64,000 nt of DNA from assembly GCA_002104905.1 (NCBI GenBank), contig MCFE01000298.1, positions 37,190 through 101,189 on the forward strand. The letters are read 5' to 3'. Shown here piece by piece: positions 1-11,023 of this stretch (within the stretch, counting starts at the first letter, position 1; every line of letters begins with the position of its first letter). A program made the translations under genes and the position numbers. This DNA comes from Basidiobolus meristosporus CBS 931.73. Lineage: Eukaryota; Basidiobolomycota; Basidiobolomycetes; Basidiobolales; Basidiobolaceae. The notes beneath the pieces are model-generated. The model did not search any database. It was not told the DNA's origin and saw only the letters and a list, made by a program, of their open reading frames with translations.

Positions 1-530
1 TTAGCTTCTTAATGTCATAGGCATAGGTGGCTCCATGTGCACATTTGTCCTCAGTATTTTCCAACTCTAGCTGGCTGTCCTCCATAAGCCAACTCATCAC
101 ATCCATGATAGACTTGAAGGTAATATTCTTGATGAGATTGGGATATGGTGGTACCCGTGACTTGGCTTGTTTTCCTATCTCCCCATACATCCGCTCCATA
201 GGAAACTTCCAGAAGGTGAAGCAAAGCCCAATATTCTCCACACACTGTTTCAAGATGGAGTAGAGAATGGATACAGTAGCGGCAGAAATCTACGCATTCA
301 GCTTTATGCTTGTGTTGTAACCACTCAAATGCCATCACAAACTCCTTGCAGAGCAGCTGTAGATGCAGCAAGTTGGCATTGGTGATCTGCTTCTGGATAA
401 ATATTCATAAAATATCCATATATGACTCCCAATGCTTCCAAAGTACTCTTGGTAGGAATGGCTTCAGAATGCCACTTGAATAAATAGATATCCAGCTCAT
501 CAAGTCTTTGTATTTGCATTGTTACATATG
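1..530 (-). pseudogene. Tnp2-like (CACTA) transposase, C-terminal fragment
   Basis: Read on the minus strand in one frame, this stretch gives IHSLLH-like sequence followed by FWKFPMERMYGEIGKQ and PPYPNLIKNITF. This resembles the C-terminal 'PMER' block of fungal Tnp2/Plavaka-type CACTA transposases. The fragment is cut by the window edge and broken by frameshifts. It belongs with the central and N-terminal transposase pieces further right on the same strand (2299-2590 and 3761-4690). A second, more decayed copy of this same block lies at 1494-2010. The family call rests on motif resemblance, not on a search. Confidence 0.6.
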
Positions 531-1493
531 CGTACCCTATGAAAAATAATTTGGTCCCATGGTTGGATCTGATCCAGATCAGCCATCAGGATCCCATTGA
601 GAGACCATCATAGTACCAGCAGCTTGGAATTTGTGACCTCATAACAATCTTATAACAGGATCATGATGGTGTTTTACTAATTTTACACACAAATAAAGGG
701 ACAAAGCTTGACAATATTTTATTGGTGCTGTGACAATATATGCATGGTATTTTTGCAGCTTTTAGCGCTCTATAACTATTTAAGTGGATCCAGTTGGCCA
801 AGTCATCCAATTGCCTTACATGGTAAGAAACTTGACAGTATTTGACTGCCTCTCAGCAAGACTCTGATGAAATTATATCTGCCATATGATGGCCTACAGC
901 TGGTTCTGTATAATGCTACTGTGCCAATTTATCTAGCAGTATTTCCTTTTTCTACCCCCCCTTGTGCAATCCATATATTCCAATGTAGAATCACCTCTCT
1001 TTGTTTGCTGACCCACTGCTACCTTGGGTATTCCACATATAGTTTTAATCAAAAAACTATGGCCTCCTGCTTACTAACCTCTACAAACATGCACATTTGC
1101 TGCACTTGACATACTCCTATCAACTCAACTTTACAGCTTTTTAGTATGAAACTTGCAAAGTTACCATATACCTTGTACTGCTTGTAACATATACATCTTG
1201 CAAAGATATGCTAGATTGTTGCCACTTCAGCCATGAATACCTCCTGAATATATGCAAAGAACAACTTGGTATTTAGCTAATGTATTCCTTCTGCTTGCTG
1301 GATTCTAGTGCACTTATAGGTGCACTCTGGCTTTTGTTGGTGTGAATTTGGCACTGAATGGTGTGGAGGTTGGATTGTGACTATGATAGATCCGGCTTAC
1401 CTTGTCAGAGTTTTCCTGATAAAAACTAGCTGCTTGTTGCACCCAACCCAACTTTGCATTACTTAACTAATTACCCATGCATTGGGGCTGCTT
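531..1493. other. non-coding spacer between two transposase fragments
   Basis: No coding sequence is recognised. The last 100 bases (about 1400-1495) reappear in inverted orientation near 11385-11480, so at least that part is dispersed repeat material belonging to the transposon. Confidence 0.4.
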
Positions 1494-2010
1494 AGCTTCT
1501 TAATGCCATAGGCATAGATGTCTCCATGTTCACATTTGTCCTTGGTATTTTCCAACTCTTTCTGGCCATCCTCCATGTGCAAACTCAACACATACATGCA
1601 GACTTGAAGATAATATTCTTGATGAGATTGGGATATGGAAGTACCTGCAACTTGACTTGTTTTCCTATCTCCCTACACATCCACTCCATAGGAAACTCTC
1701 AAAAGATGAAGCAAGACCCAGAATTCTCCACACACCCTGCATGATGGAGTAGAGAATGGATAAAGTAGCAGTAGAGATATACGTGCTCAGCTTTATGCTT
1801 GTGGTATAGCCACTCAAATTCTGTCACAAACTCCTCACCCAACAGCTGTAGATGCGTCAAGTTGGTATTGGAGATCGGTTTCTGGATAAATATTCCTACA
1901 ATGATCACATATGACTCCCAATGCTTCCAATGTACTCTTAGTAAGAATAGCTTCATAGCTCCACTTCAATAAATACATATCCAGTTTATCTAGTCTTTGC
2001 ATTTGTATTG
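1494..2010 (-). pseudogene. second, more decayed copy of the Tnp2 C-terminal fragment
   Basis: This is a direct repeat of 1-530 (same strand, offset about 1494 bases), with the same order of motifs on the minus strand, including EFPMEW and LPYPNLIKN. It carries in-frame stops and substitutions such as PMERMYGEIG becoming PMEWMCREIG. Two C-terminal copies in a row suggest a partial duplication or an older nested insertion. Confidence 0.55.
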
Positions 2011-2298
2011 TTGCATATAAGTATGAGTATTGATTGAAGCCTGTGAGAAGTTCTTAGAGTAGCGGCTACTATGTAATATCTTGCCAATTCTTTTGAATTT
2101 CTCCGGTATCTTGAAGGGCTCATTTAGCTTGATATGCCCTGTGTACAACTTGGTCATCATTATAGCTTGCCAACTTTACTGCAATTGCATGCTCACTTCT
2201 GTTTGTTCTCTTTGTGGAAAGATGATGTTCTCAGTGCTGGTGTTAGGGTAATAATAATGTGTATGAGTTATGGAATAAATCCCCTGGATCTCACACAT

Positions 2299-2590
2299 TT
2301 AACAGCAATACTGTCCATTGTGTCTGGAAAAACCTGCTATCTTGCTTATGACTGTGGTATCTCCAATGCAGAAAATAATATACGCTTTTACATGATGGCC
2401 ATTTATTGTTATCCTGCTGGAAAGCATACAAAATTCATCCAGCAATGAATACAGGTAGCTATCCAGGTTTGACAGTGATTTAGGCACAGATACCAGTGAG
2501 ACTACCATCAGATTATTGCTCTGGTATTGTAAGATAGGCATCAGATTCAGGTTGATGAGAATAAGTGGCCAGCAGGGTTTGCTGGTAGAG
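2299..2590 (-). pseudogene. Tnp2-like transposase, central fragment
   Basis: The minus strand encodes PKSLSNLDSYLYSLLDEF, then VKAYIIFCIGDTTVISKIAG, then FSRHNGQYCC. This matches the Tnp2 pattern of a Pro-Lys-rich start, a hydrophobic strand ending in G-D, and a HNG-x-x-x-C zinc-like segment. The piece is separated from its N-terminal part (3761-4690) by a 1.17-kb insertion. In the sister copy at 6907-7390 the two parts are still contiguous, which confirms they belong to one gene. Confidence 0.6.
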
Positions 2591-2591
2591 T

Positions 2592-3760
2592 TGTTGTGTT
2601 GTATTATGATTAGTTTGGGGCTTGTTCTACAATATAGAGGCTAATCAACAATATACAACAACTTCCAGTATGCTAATACTGAAATAGTTTATTGGGAGTT
2701 TGATATACCGATAGAAGATATAACTTTCACTAATTTCCTCACTCTTGGGCTCAAAATATATTGTAGGCAGTGTTTATCACTTCTACAGCAGTGTTCTGAC
2801 CTTCTGTTGACTAATGGGCCTATTTACTTTTATAGTAACTTTTCCTTATTTGGAAGTCACTTTCCTTTCTGAGAAAATATTTCCTAATATGGAAATTCTG
2901 AGCTCCCCTTTAACCTAAAGGGGTGTGTTGTAGAAGTCTCTAAAGGGGTCTTTAGACCTAAAGGGGTGTCTAAAGGGGTGTCTTTAGAGTAAAGGGGCTT
3001 CTTGTAGTGGTGTCTAAAGTGGACTTTACACTAAAGGGGTGCCTAAAGGGGTGTCTTTAAAGTTAAGGGGTTTCTTAGAGGGGACTTTTCCGACAGAAAA
3101 GTGGTAGTTTCTTGTAGAACTTAGATTGGATTCTTGTGAGCTTTGCAGTCTCTTTACTGATGTAGTACTGATCAAAGTTGGAATACTCAACAGTGCAAGT
3201 GATGCAGGGGAAGTCTTATAACCTTTAAACTTGTAATTGTAGTGTGGAGATTCTGGAAAGAGAGGCTCTCCCTTTATTTTTCAGCTGGGAAAGTCATATA
3301 TATGAAAATTTTGAAGGATCAAAGTTTTTGGGCAATTGCGCAAGCAATACACGTGATACAAAGCTAAAATTTTGCAGTGGCGCAGATCGGACATAGGCGC
3401 AGCACCTGTGAATATTTCACGTGATTTGATTGGCTGGTTCAAAAGTTACACGCGATCAAAGTCACCATAGTAATCCTAGCAATAAGGCATAGTATATATA
3501 ATAGTTGGACTCTTTTGGTCATAACTCCTTAAGTACTGCTTCAAATGAGCTGTAATTTGAAACATGTGTTGGCTACTACATGTTCTGTATGACATAATAT
3601 TCTTGGGTGGATTGCTTGTCAGGGTCTGGAGCATTTGCTCTTCAAAGTTGGAAATTCTTGATCTTTCTCTTGTGTGTTACAATAGCAAAAAGCAAAATAA
3701 AGAAATGAGTGCAATATTGGTTTAGAGATATTGTAGTAATGGAATACTTTCCATTACCAC
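2592..3760. mobile_element. 1.17-kb LTR-like insertion with AGAGT target duplication
   Basis: The sister transposon copy (about 7075-7100) reads straight through this site. Here the same sequence is interrupted by 1,169 bases starting TGTTGTG and ending ACCAC, flanked by the perfect 5-bp direct repeat AGAGT at 2587-2591 and 3761-3765. The size, TG start and 5-bp duplication fit a solo LTR; the last two bases are not the usual CA. A TATA-like tract lies near 3492-3501. No long open frame is present. Confidence 0.6.
2910..3085 (+). repeat. AAAGGGG-type degenerate minisatellite
   Basis: The motif (T/C)TAAAGGGGTGTCT recurs about nine times with irregular spacing, mixing CTAAAGGGG, GTAAAGGGG and AGTTAAGGGG. 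It lies inside the 1.17-kb LTR-like insertion. Confidence 0.7.
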
Positions 3761-4690
3761 AGAGTACTTGCTTAATGAGAATCCATCAAGTGCTAAACCA
3801 AAGGCATGGTCATATATACCTTCAAAGTAGCCCTTGCCTCTTAGCTGTTTGTAATGTTTGCCATCAAGTATATGGGATATGTTTGCACTTGATTGATAGT
3901 GAGTGCAGTACTGTATAGCTTTGCAATATTTGTCCAACAGCATCAGCTTCTGCAGACAGGGTATGACCAGAGTATATCTGGGTGTGAACATTTTTTTCCA
4001 TCAATGGTTGTGGATTCCTGACAGCTTGGACATGTTGCAATGGTACCATTTTTGGATGTGAATGCCATGCTACTGTTAACACATGCTGGTATCAGGACAG
4101 TGTCTGGATCATATGCTGCCAGCCACATGACAGTTGTCTTCATGCACAATGTATATGGTAAGTTGCATCCAGGTATGATTTTGGCAAGAAGCAATTATAA
4201 ATCCTCAAAGCCCCCATGACTGATATTAGTGGAAACACACCACTTCTCTAGCCACAACATTACACCATTCACCAGTAGATGGATTACTGGGCTCACTTGG
4301 CTCCATAAATTATCCCTGGCATTTTTTTCAATGGCTGCTGTCTCATTGCATATAGGGATTTGACCAGGCTTATACATGGTACTGTTGTTAGGGGAAATAG
4401 GGTCAAAATCTATCAGTGGACCTTCTTTGTCAGAGCTGTCACTCTGCATGCCATATTCAGAAGGCTGAGGTGAGCCTAAAGGCATTACAAACTCACCTGA
4501 CTCAGTTTGCACAAGGTGACAAAAACGGCTGGGTGCCAATATAGAAGTATCAACTGGCTGGCAAGATAATGTTAGTATAGTAGTGACCAATGAATGGTCA
4601 AATATGACTTGGGTGGCAAAACACTGTCTGTGAGCCATGTAATACATCCTATGCTGTCTGTGTGCTTCATGGCTGAGAGACTTGCCACAA
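3761..4690 (-). pseudogene. Tnp2-like transposase, N-terminal part, copy A
   Basis: Reading down from about 4690, the minus strand gives a low-complexity N terminus, then LLVNGVMLWLEKW, MWLAAYDPDTVLIP, a CPSC zinc-like pair and IPCLQKLM. It ends with YFEGIYDHAFGLALDGF, resembling the Tnp2 motif P-L-x-x-L-x-x-L followed by a G-L-x-x-D-G-F turn. Several frames and an in-frame stop near 4195 show the gene is dead. The sister copy B lies at 7090-9118. Between 4060 and 4075 this copy preserves the uninterrupted sequence into which the 1.07-kb element of copy B inserted. Confidence 0.65.
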
Positions 4691-5039
4691 TAGCCACATG
4701 GTTTTTTTCTCTTCTCTTACAGCATTGAGTCAAAATAGTCTTGTCCATGGGGCAAACAGTATAGTCTTTAACAACATAATGCTGTTATATCACTTTTTGG
4801 TCAATACTCATGTGAACTTAAGACAGTCTTGTATTTGAGATATTGCACCTACATGAATGTAAAATTCAATGCTGACCTGCCATAGTAAGCATTCTAAATA
4901 AAGTTGTGGCACCACATACACATGTATATGTAGCACCACTTCCCCTTTGGCTTGACTCATTTCCATATATATGGCGCCAAGAAATTAAGCAAAGTTGTTT
5001 GGTTCTCAACCAAACCCCACCACTGACAGCAACAGAAGA

Positions 5040-6877
5040 ACAGTTGGACAACAGCTTGCTTTGACATTCAGTGCAACAAGTGGGGCTACATCCAAAAAAG
5101 GCCCTGTGGACAGTGCACCTGTTGAAGGTAATAATGTGGAGTTGTCAGGCTCTCAGTGAAGTAGGCAATTGAGAACCACTGCGGAGCCACAAGCTGACTG
5201 TTATGCACAGGCAGATGAGAGTTTAGCAATTGCAGTACCCTCAGTCAAAGATTAGCAAGTGGCCATGATAACATCACCACCACCCATTATACCAAGTATG
5301 CTGTCAGCTAATACCAAAGCATTCATGAAGCAATTAGGAGCAGTGGCTGATAAGATAGGTGCATTGGCCCAGAGAAATCAGGAAATAGTCCAGAAATAGG
5401 ATGGGAGGATAATATGTGTAGAGCAAGCCATATCCCAGGTAGAGAAAGCAGTACCTTTGCTGCAATGAATGAACTCAAAATAGTAGCTCAATGTCACAGC
5501 CATGAATTGAGCCATATTCCAATGTAACAGCAGAGGAACACCATACAGTCTTTGAAGCATAACAACAGTGCCAAAGGATAAAGCTTACAGAAATACCTAT
5601 CACAGTGTGGGAGGGAGACAGTGTGGTGTTTATGCCAAAGCCCAAAGATCAAAAGACATTGAAAATCTGTGAAGCCATTCAGTGCAATAATGAAGAGTGG
5701 GCTAATATACAAGAGGCTGTCAGAAGTCTAGCATGCCATCACCTTAAGGCTGGCATACCATGGGACCATCAGGAGCTCAAGGCTAAGCAGAATGCACTTG
5801 GCTTGTTTCATGAGCATTATCCTGGATTCAAACAAGCAAACATATTTTGGGCCAGCATTGGTATGCTAAGAAAGTATCTTAAGAATAGCAGAAGCTAACA
5901 ATGGCAGAAAACAAGGGTGCCATGGCTAAAAACTAGCAGCTTCCTGATGTGGCTATTGCAAGCAGGGCCAAAAGCTCCAGACAAGCATCAGAGAGCCATC
6001 AGGTAGCTGGAAGGGTGCCAACTAGGGACAAGCAGGCAGACACAAATACACCAGCACTCATCAAGGAAAAAGTGTAGTATCACTCAAAAAGCACCCAGTC
6101 AAAGTAGCAGTGAAGGACCTGGCGGTGATAAAACTAGCAGCTTTTAAAGGAGCTTGTCACACTATGGCTGAGGGCTCAAAACAAGCGGAAAAGAAGCGTC
6201 AGGTTGCCAGAAGAGTGCCAGCAAGGGACAAGCAGGCCAAAGCAGAGGCATCAGAGCAGAATTTATCCAGAAGAGAAGGTAGTTCTTTATAAGAAGCACT
6301 CAGACAAAGTAGCAGTGAAAGACCTGGCAGTGATAAAGGAAAAAGTAAAGGGAAAAATATCTACCCAAGCCTGAGACAGGGAGGCATGCAAAAAAAACTG
6401 CAGTTCTTACCAATTAATGCAGCAAGCCCAGAACAGACTGAATCCCATCATAGCCAAGAAGAATTATCAATAAGAAAGGAGCTGTTTTCACAAGAGTTGG
6501 AAGTGCAGCCAGTTGAGCTACACCCCAGCAAGGTAGATGAGTTTGCAGAAAAAGGCAATATGTCTACCGCAGCCTGTACATCCTCCATTGTTGACAGAGT
6601 GGCAATCCCACTGACAGACAAGGCTACAATATCAACAGCTCAAAAGACTATCAAGACGCCTTCAGTGAAGTTTTGGAACTTTAATAGGCACACTCAGAGG
6701 TTGCAGTACTTCTTCAATAACAGTGCTCAAGAAAATACACTGGAATATTGCAAGGACTTATTGCAAAGACTTGATTATGAGGTACTAGACCTTGCAATGC
6801 CAGCTGAAAACCAGGATGTGTGGGAACCAGTCAATGGACAGTGGCATAAAGCCATTGTGTTCCTGCCAAAGTTGTAG
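5040..6877 (+). pseudogene. divergent partner gene of the CACTA-like element, copy A (unknown function)
   Basis: I do not recognise this protein. It runs on the plus strand, divergent from the transposase, with a spacer of about 350 bases. The best open stretches are 5605-5898 (start PKPKDQKTLKICEAIQCNNE, with WANIQEAVR and IPWDHQEL) and 6386-6877 (ending WEPVNGQWHKAIVFLPKL). Stops at about 5160, 5250 and 5400 break the upstream part, which includes a heptad-like KQLGAVADKIGALAQRN segment. Copy B at 9415-10134 matches closely. Divergent position and conservation between copies suggest the second, DNA-binding type gene of a CACTA element; that role is inference. Confidence 0.5.
5929..6345 (+). 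repeat. internal tandem duplication, unit about 200 bp
   Basis: Two diverged direct copies meet at about 6128. Landmarks recur in the same order: AAAACTAGCAGCTT at 5929 and 6129, GGGACAAGCAGGC near 6025 and 6225, and CAAAGTAGCAGTGAA near 6097 and 6305. They lie within the partner gene and encode Lys/Ala/Glu-rich sequence. Confidence 0.65.
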
Positions 6878-6906
6878 AACCAGTCTTTGGTTTCTGAAAA
6901 GACTCA

Positions 6907-7390
6907 TTATATATAAGCATACAAAATTCATCCAGCAATGGATACCAGTAGCTATCCAGGTTGGATTGTGATTTAGGTTCAGATACCAGTGAGACTACCA
7001 TCAGATTGTTGCTCTGATACCATAAGATGGGCAGCAGATTCAGATTGATGTGAACTAGTGGCCAGCAGGATTTGCTGGTAGAGTGCTGGTTGAATGAGAA
7101 TCAATTAAGTGCTAAGGCAAAGGCATGGTCATACATACCTTCAAAGTAGCCCTTACTTCTTAGCTGTTTGTAATGATTGCTATCAAATATATTGGATATG
7201 TTTGAGCTTGATTTATACTGAGTGAGGTACTTTATAGCTTTGCAATATTTGCTGGACTGCATCAGCTTCCTCAGACAGGGCATTACTGGAGTATATCTGG
7301 AGTGTGAACAATGTTTCCCCTCAATTGTCATGGATTCCTGACAGTTTGGACATGTTGCAATGGTAGCATTTTTTGATGTGAATGCCATGC
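6907..7390 (-). pseudogene. Tnp2-like transposase copy B, central and N-terminal part (left of insertion)
   Basis: 6907-7090 matches the central block (PKSQSNLDSY-like) and passes directly into 7101-7388, which encodes CPNCQESMTIEG, PCLRKLM and YFEGMYDHAFALAL on the minus strand. Copy A has an extra 1.17 kb at this junction. The reading is interrupted on the right at 7391 by the 1.07-kb repeat and resumes at about 8461. Confidence 0.6.
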
Positions 7391-8460
7391 TCTAGTGGGG
7401 TGACAGTGACACCCACTGACAGATGTGCTCATTCCCATATTTGCTACTTCCCTGTATCTCTACTACACTCAGTTTAGTTTTATCCCATTTGTCTTACCTG
7501 ATCAGTACTATTCCATAAGCCAGTTGACTATCACACCTGCTTACCTTATTGCATAACTTACCCCTTGCTTTATGTAAGATTACTAGCTATAAGTGCTTCT
7601 ACATTAGGCAAGTACCTGCGCCAGTACCCATGATACATGGTCAACCTGTGTCACCATCCCTACTGTTTCCATACCATATATGGTATCCATATGTTACACA
7701 GGTTTCAGAATACTGATTACTGATTGGTTGGATGTGCTGTACCTCTTAGAACCTTCTGGCACCTACTTAGAACATTCTTAGGTCATTCTGATGCCATTAA
7801 GACTTCTATTTGATATCCGGAACCTTCTGGAACACCATGATTAGTAATCACTTAGCCAGTAAGAAAAGTATATAAGGGAGGCTATCCCTCAACAATAAAT
7901 CATCATCCCTTTTATCAAAATACCAACTTGTTGATTAGTGTGATCACTGCTGCCTACTGCTACCTGAACTTCCAACCCCAGACCACAGAACACTTCCAGG
8001 AAACCATGCTGACAGCCAACTGACCATGGAGGCACTACTTGTGAGGAATACTCAGAGTAGGTATCTTTTACTATATTTGATTCTTTCCCAAGTTTGTACC
8101 TGTACAGGCAAAGATACTTTTCCATCTTTGTAACTATTGACCACAGCTGCATTCTTATCAAGTCCCTGCTAGTAGAGTTTACAGTTGCTTTGACTTTGGA
8201 CGCTTTAGTACATTGTCATCTCAAAGAATACTGAACCCAGCATATACTTTTGTTAAGACGCCAACTAAGTTGGGGATTGTAGCTCAGTATTTTCCCTTGA
8301 CAAGCTTGTGGCTTTATTCCCCTTCACATTAGATTAGAGACAGAACCCAAGTACTCCTAGCAAGCTTTTGCCAGAGGTTATTGCACCCAGTGAACACCCC
8401 ACAAACAACACACTTGAGAAGTGTTGGACTTATATCTCCCTTGGATCTATACACCATCAC
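7391..8460 (+). mobile_element. 1.07-kb LTR-like repeat (full copy 1)
   Basis: The element starts TCTAGTGGGGTGACAG and ends ACACCATCAC. It splits transposase copy B at a position that is intact in copy A (about 4070). The flanks CATGC (7386-7390) and AACGC (8461-8465) could be a mutated 5-bp target duplication. A near full-length inverted copy lies at 52371-53430 and a terminal fragment at 10136-10279. A TATA-like GTATATAAG at 7868-7876 is followed by AATAAA at 7893, as in LTR U3/R regions. Imperfect terminal inversion (GTGGGGTG versus GTGGTGGTG) supports an LTR, but no internal region is attached here. Confidence 0.6.
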
Positions 8461-9118
8461 AACGCTACTGTTAACATATGCTGGAATCAGGACAGTCTCT
8501 GGATCATATGCTGCCAGCCACATGACAGTTATCCTCATGTACCATGTACATGGTAAGTTGCATGCTGGTATGATCTTGGAAAGAAGTACTTATAAATCCT
8601 CAGAGCCCCCATTACTGATATTAGTGGAAACACACCACTTCTCTAGCCACAATATTGCATCATTCACCAGTAGATGGATTACTGGGCTCACTTGGCTCCG
8701 TAAAGTATCCTTGGCACTTGTTTTAACAGGTGCTGTCGCATTGCATATAGGTATTTGACCAGGCTCATAAGTGGTACTGCTGTTAGGGGAAGTAGGCTCA
8801 GAATCCATCAGTAGATCTTCTTTGTTAGAGCTATCACTCTGTGTGCCATATTCAGAAGGCTCAGGTGAGCCTAAAGGTGTCAAAAACTCACCTGCCTCAG
8901 TTTGCACAAGGTGACAAAGACAATATAGAAGCATCAGCTGGCTGGCAAGATAATGTTGGTATAGTAGTGACTGATGAAAGGTCAAATATGACTTGTGTGG
9001 CAAAACACTGGCCTTGGTCCTTGTAGTACTCTGTATGCTGACTGTGTGCTTCATGGCTGATCAGCTTTCTACAATAGCCAAGTGGTCTTTTTTCTCTTCT
9101 CTTACAGCATTGAGTCAA
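8461..9118 (-). pseudogene. Tnp2-like transposase copy B, N-terminal part (right of insertion)
   Basis: The minus strand continues copy B with MWLAAYDPETVLIP, LLVNDAILWLEKW and a Ser/Asp-rich acidic N-terminal region (PSEYGTQSDSSNKEDL). It is colinear with 4080-4690 of copy A. Stops and frame changes near 8590 and 8897 indicate decay. Confidence 0.6.
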
Positions 9119-9414
9119 AGTAGTCTTATCTATGGGGCAAACAGTTTGACCTTCAACAGCGTATTGCTATTATATCACTTTTTGTTTGCAACTGGTGTGA
9201 GCTTATGACAGTCTTTTATTTGAGACAATGCAGCTACATGAATGTAAGATTCAATGATGAACTACCATAGTAAGCATTCTAGATAAAGTTGTGGCACCAC
9301 ATACGTATGTATATGTAACACTATTTCCGCTTTAGTTTGAATCACTTCCATATACATGCTGCCAAAAAATAATACAAAGCTGCTGTTTCCCAACCAAACC
9401 CCACCACTGACAGC

Positions 9415-10134
9415 AATGGAGGAATGGTTGGACAACAGCTTACTTTGACATTAAGTGCAACAAGCAGGGCTACATCCAAAAAAGGTCCTCTGGATAGTGT
9501 GCCCTTTGAAAATAATAATGCTGACTTGTCAGGCTCTCAGTCAGGTAGGCAATTGAGAACCTCTGTGGAGCCACAAACTGACTGTTACACACAGGCATAT
9601 GAGAATGTAGCATACACAGTATCCTCAGTTGAAGACCAGCAAGTGGCCATCATAATACAATCACTACCCATATTAGCAAGTATGCTGTTTGCTCATGCCA
9701 ATGCATCAATGAAGCAATTAGGTGCAGTGGCTGATAAAATAGATGCAATGGCCCAGAGAAATTAGGAAATAGTCCAGAAACGGGATAAGTGGATAATATG
9801 TATAGAGCAATCAATATTCCAGGTGGAGAAAGCAGTACCTTTGCTACAAAGATGGAACTCAAGTAGCTCAATATAGGTGTTTATACCAAAGCCAAAAAAT
9901 CAAAAGACATTGAAGATCTGTGAAGACATTCAGTGCAATAATGAAGAGTGGGCTAATATTCAAGAAGCTGTCAGAAGTCTAGCACGCCATCACCTTAAGG
10001 CAGGCATACCATGGGACCATCAGGAACTCAATACCAAGCAGAATGCACTTGACTTGTTCCATAAGCATTATTGCTGGATTCATACAGCAAACAGATTTTG
10101 GGCCAGCATTGGTATGCTAAGAAAGTATCTTAAG
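9415..10134 (+). pseudogene. divergent partner gene, copy B (truncated)
   Basis: Same unknown protein as 5040-6877. Copy B keeps a longer open upstream part (9424-9765, including VEPQTDCYTQAYENVAYTVS and KQLGAVADKIDAMAQRN). A stop follows, then the IPWDHQEL block (9877-10134). The gene is cut after GMLRKYLK, where a fragment of the 1.07-kb repeat begins. Conservation between two decayed copies argues that it was once a real transposon gene. Confidence 0.5.
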
Positions 10135-10135
10135 A

Positions 10136-10279
10136 TACCTTTCCATTAAATTAGAGACAGAACCCAAGTATTCCTACCAAGCTTTTGCCAGAGGTTATTG
10201 CACCCAGTGAACACCCCACACACAAAACACTTGAGAAGTGTTGGACGTATCTCTCCCTTGGACCTATACACCACCACAC
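10136..10279 (+). repeat. terminal fragment of the 1.07-kb LTR-like repeat
   Basis: About 135 bases match 8325-8460 nearly base for base and end at the same terminus (ACACCACCACA). The adjoining base on the right is copia gag sequence, so the copia fragment and this LTR end are directly abutted. Confidence 0.65.
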
Positions 10280-11023
10280 TGGTCTGATGTGTGTCCTTTC
10301 CTTTTGCAGTAGTTGCAAAAGAGATTGCTGTTGCCTTTGTAGGGTCTTGGGTACCTCTTTTTTTGGTTATCATTGCTCATTAAGGTATTTCTTTCTTCCT
10401 TCTTATTGGCACTTGATTTTCTTAATTTTTTGCTAAGGAGCCTTCCATATATGTAATTTAAGGTCAAATCTTCAGCTCTGGACTCCAGGGCTGATACAAG
10501 GCCCTGAAACTTGTCTGTCAGGCTATTCAGGATGGTTACTATCACATCCTCTTCAGTAGTTGGTATACCCAGAGATTCCATCTCATCCACCAGTAGGGTA
10601 ATTCTGTTGATTAGATTTTTCATTTCTTCCCCTGGCAGCATCTTTGTGGTAAGGAATCTTTGTCTTAGGTATGTTTTCTTAGCAGCTGAACATGACTGGT
10701 AGGTATCTTCTAGTGCCATCCAGGCATTCTTTGTAGTTTTTGCTCTTGAGCATTGTATTAGCAATTTGTCTTTAACATTAAGGCAAATGCAGTTAAAGGC
10801 ACTTTGTTCTTTCTTCTGGTACTCTAAGGCTTCCTCTCCCACGCTTTTAGGAGAGCATTCTTCTCCCATGACAATATCCCAAAGGCCTCTTTCTTGTTGC
10901 AGCATCTGCTTTGTCACCTTCCACACAGGGTAGTTAGATCCATCCAACTTTTCAGCAGAGGGAAAAATTCCAGTAATAGAAGTAGTAAACATTGCAGAGA
11001 GTGACAGATTTGGGCTGATAACC
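10280..11023 (-). pseudogene. Ty1/copia Gag fragment
   Basis: An open frame reads GIFPSAEKLDGSNYPVWKV, ALEDTYQSC, NLINRITLLVDEME, DKFQGLVSALESR and a complete CCHC zinc knuckle CNYCKRKGHTSDQC, and stops just beyond at the junction with the LTR-like fragment. Gag coats element RNA and forms the cytoplasmic particle. This is the best preserved Gag of the family in the window, but it lacks any protease, integrase or RT, so it is a truncated copy. Confidence 0.8.

Noticed and set aside
2910-3085. CRISPR-like array
   Set aside because: Units are short, irregular and adjacent, with no constant repeat/spacer structure.
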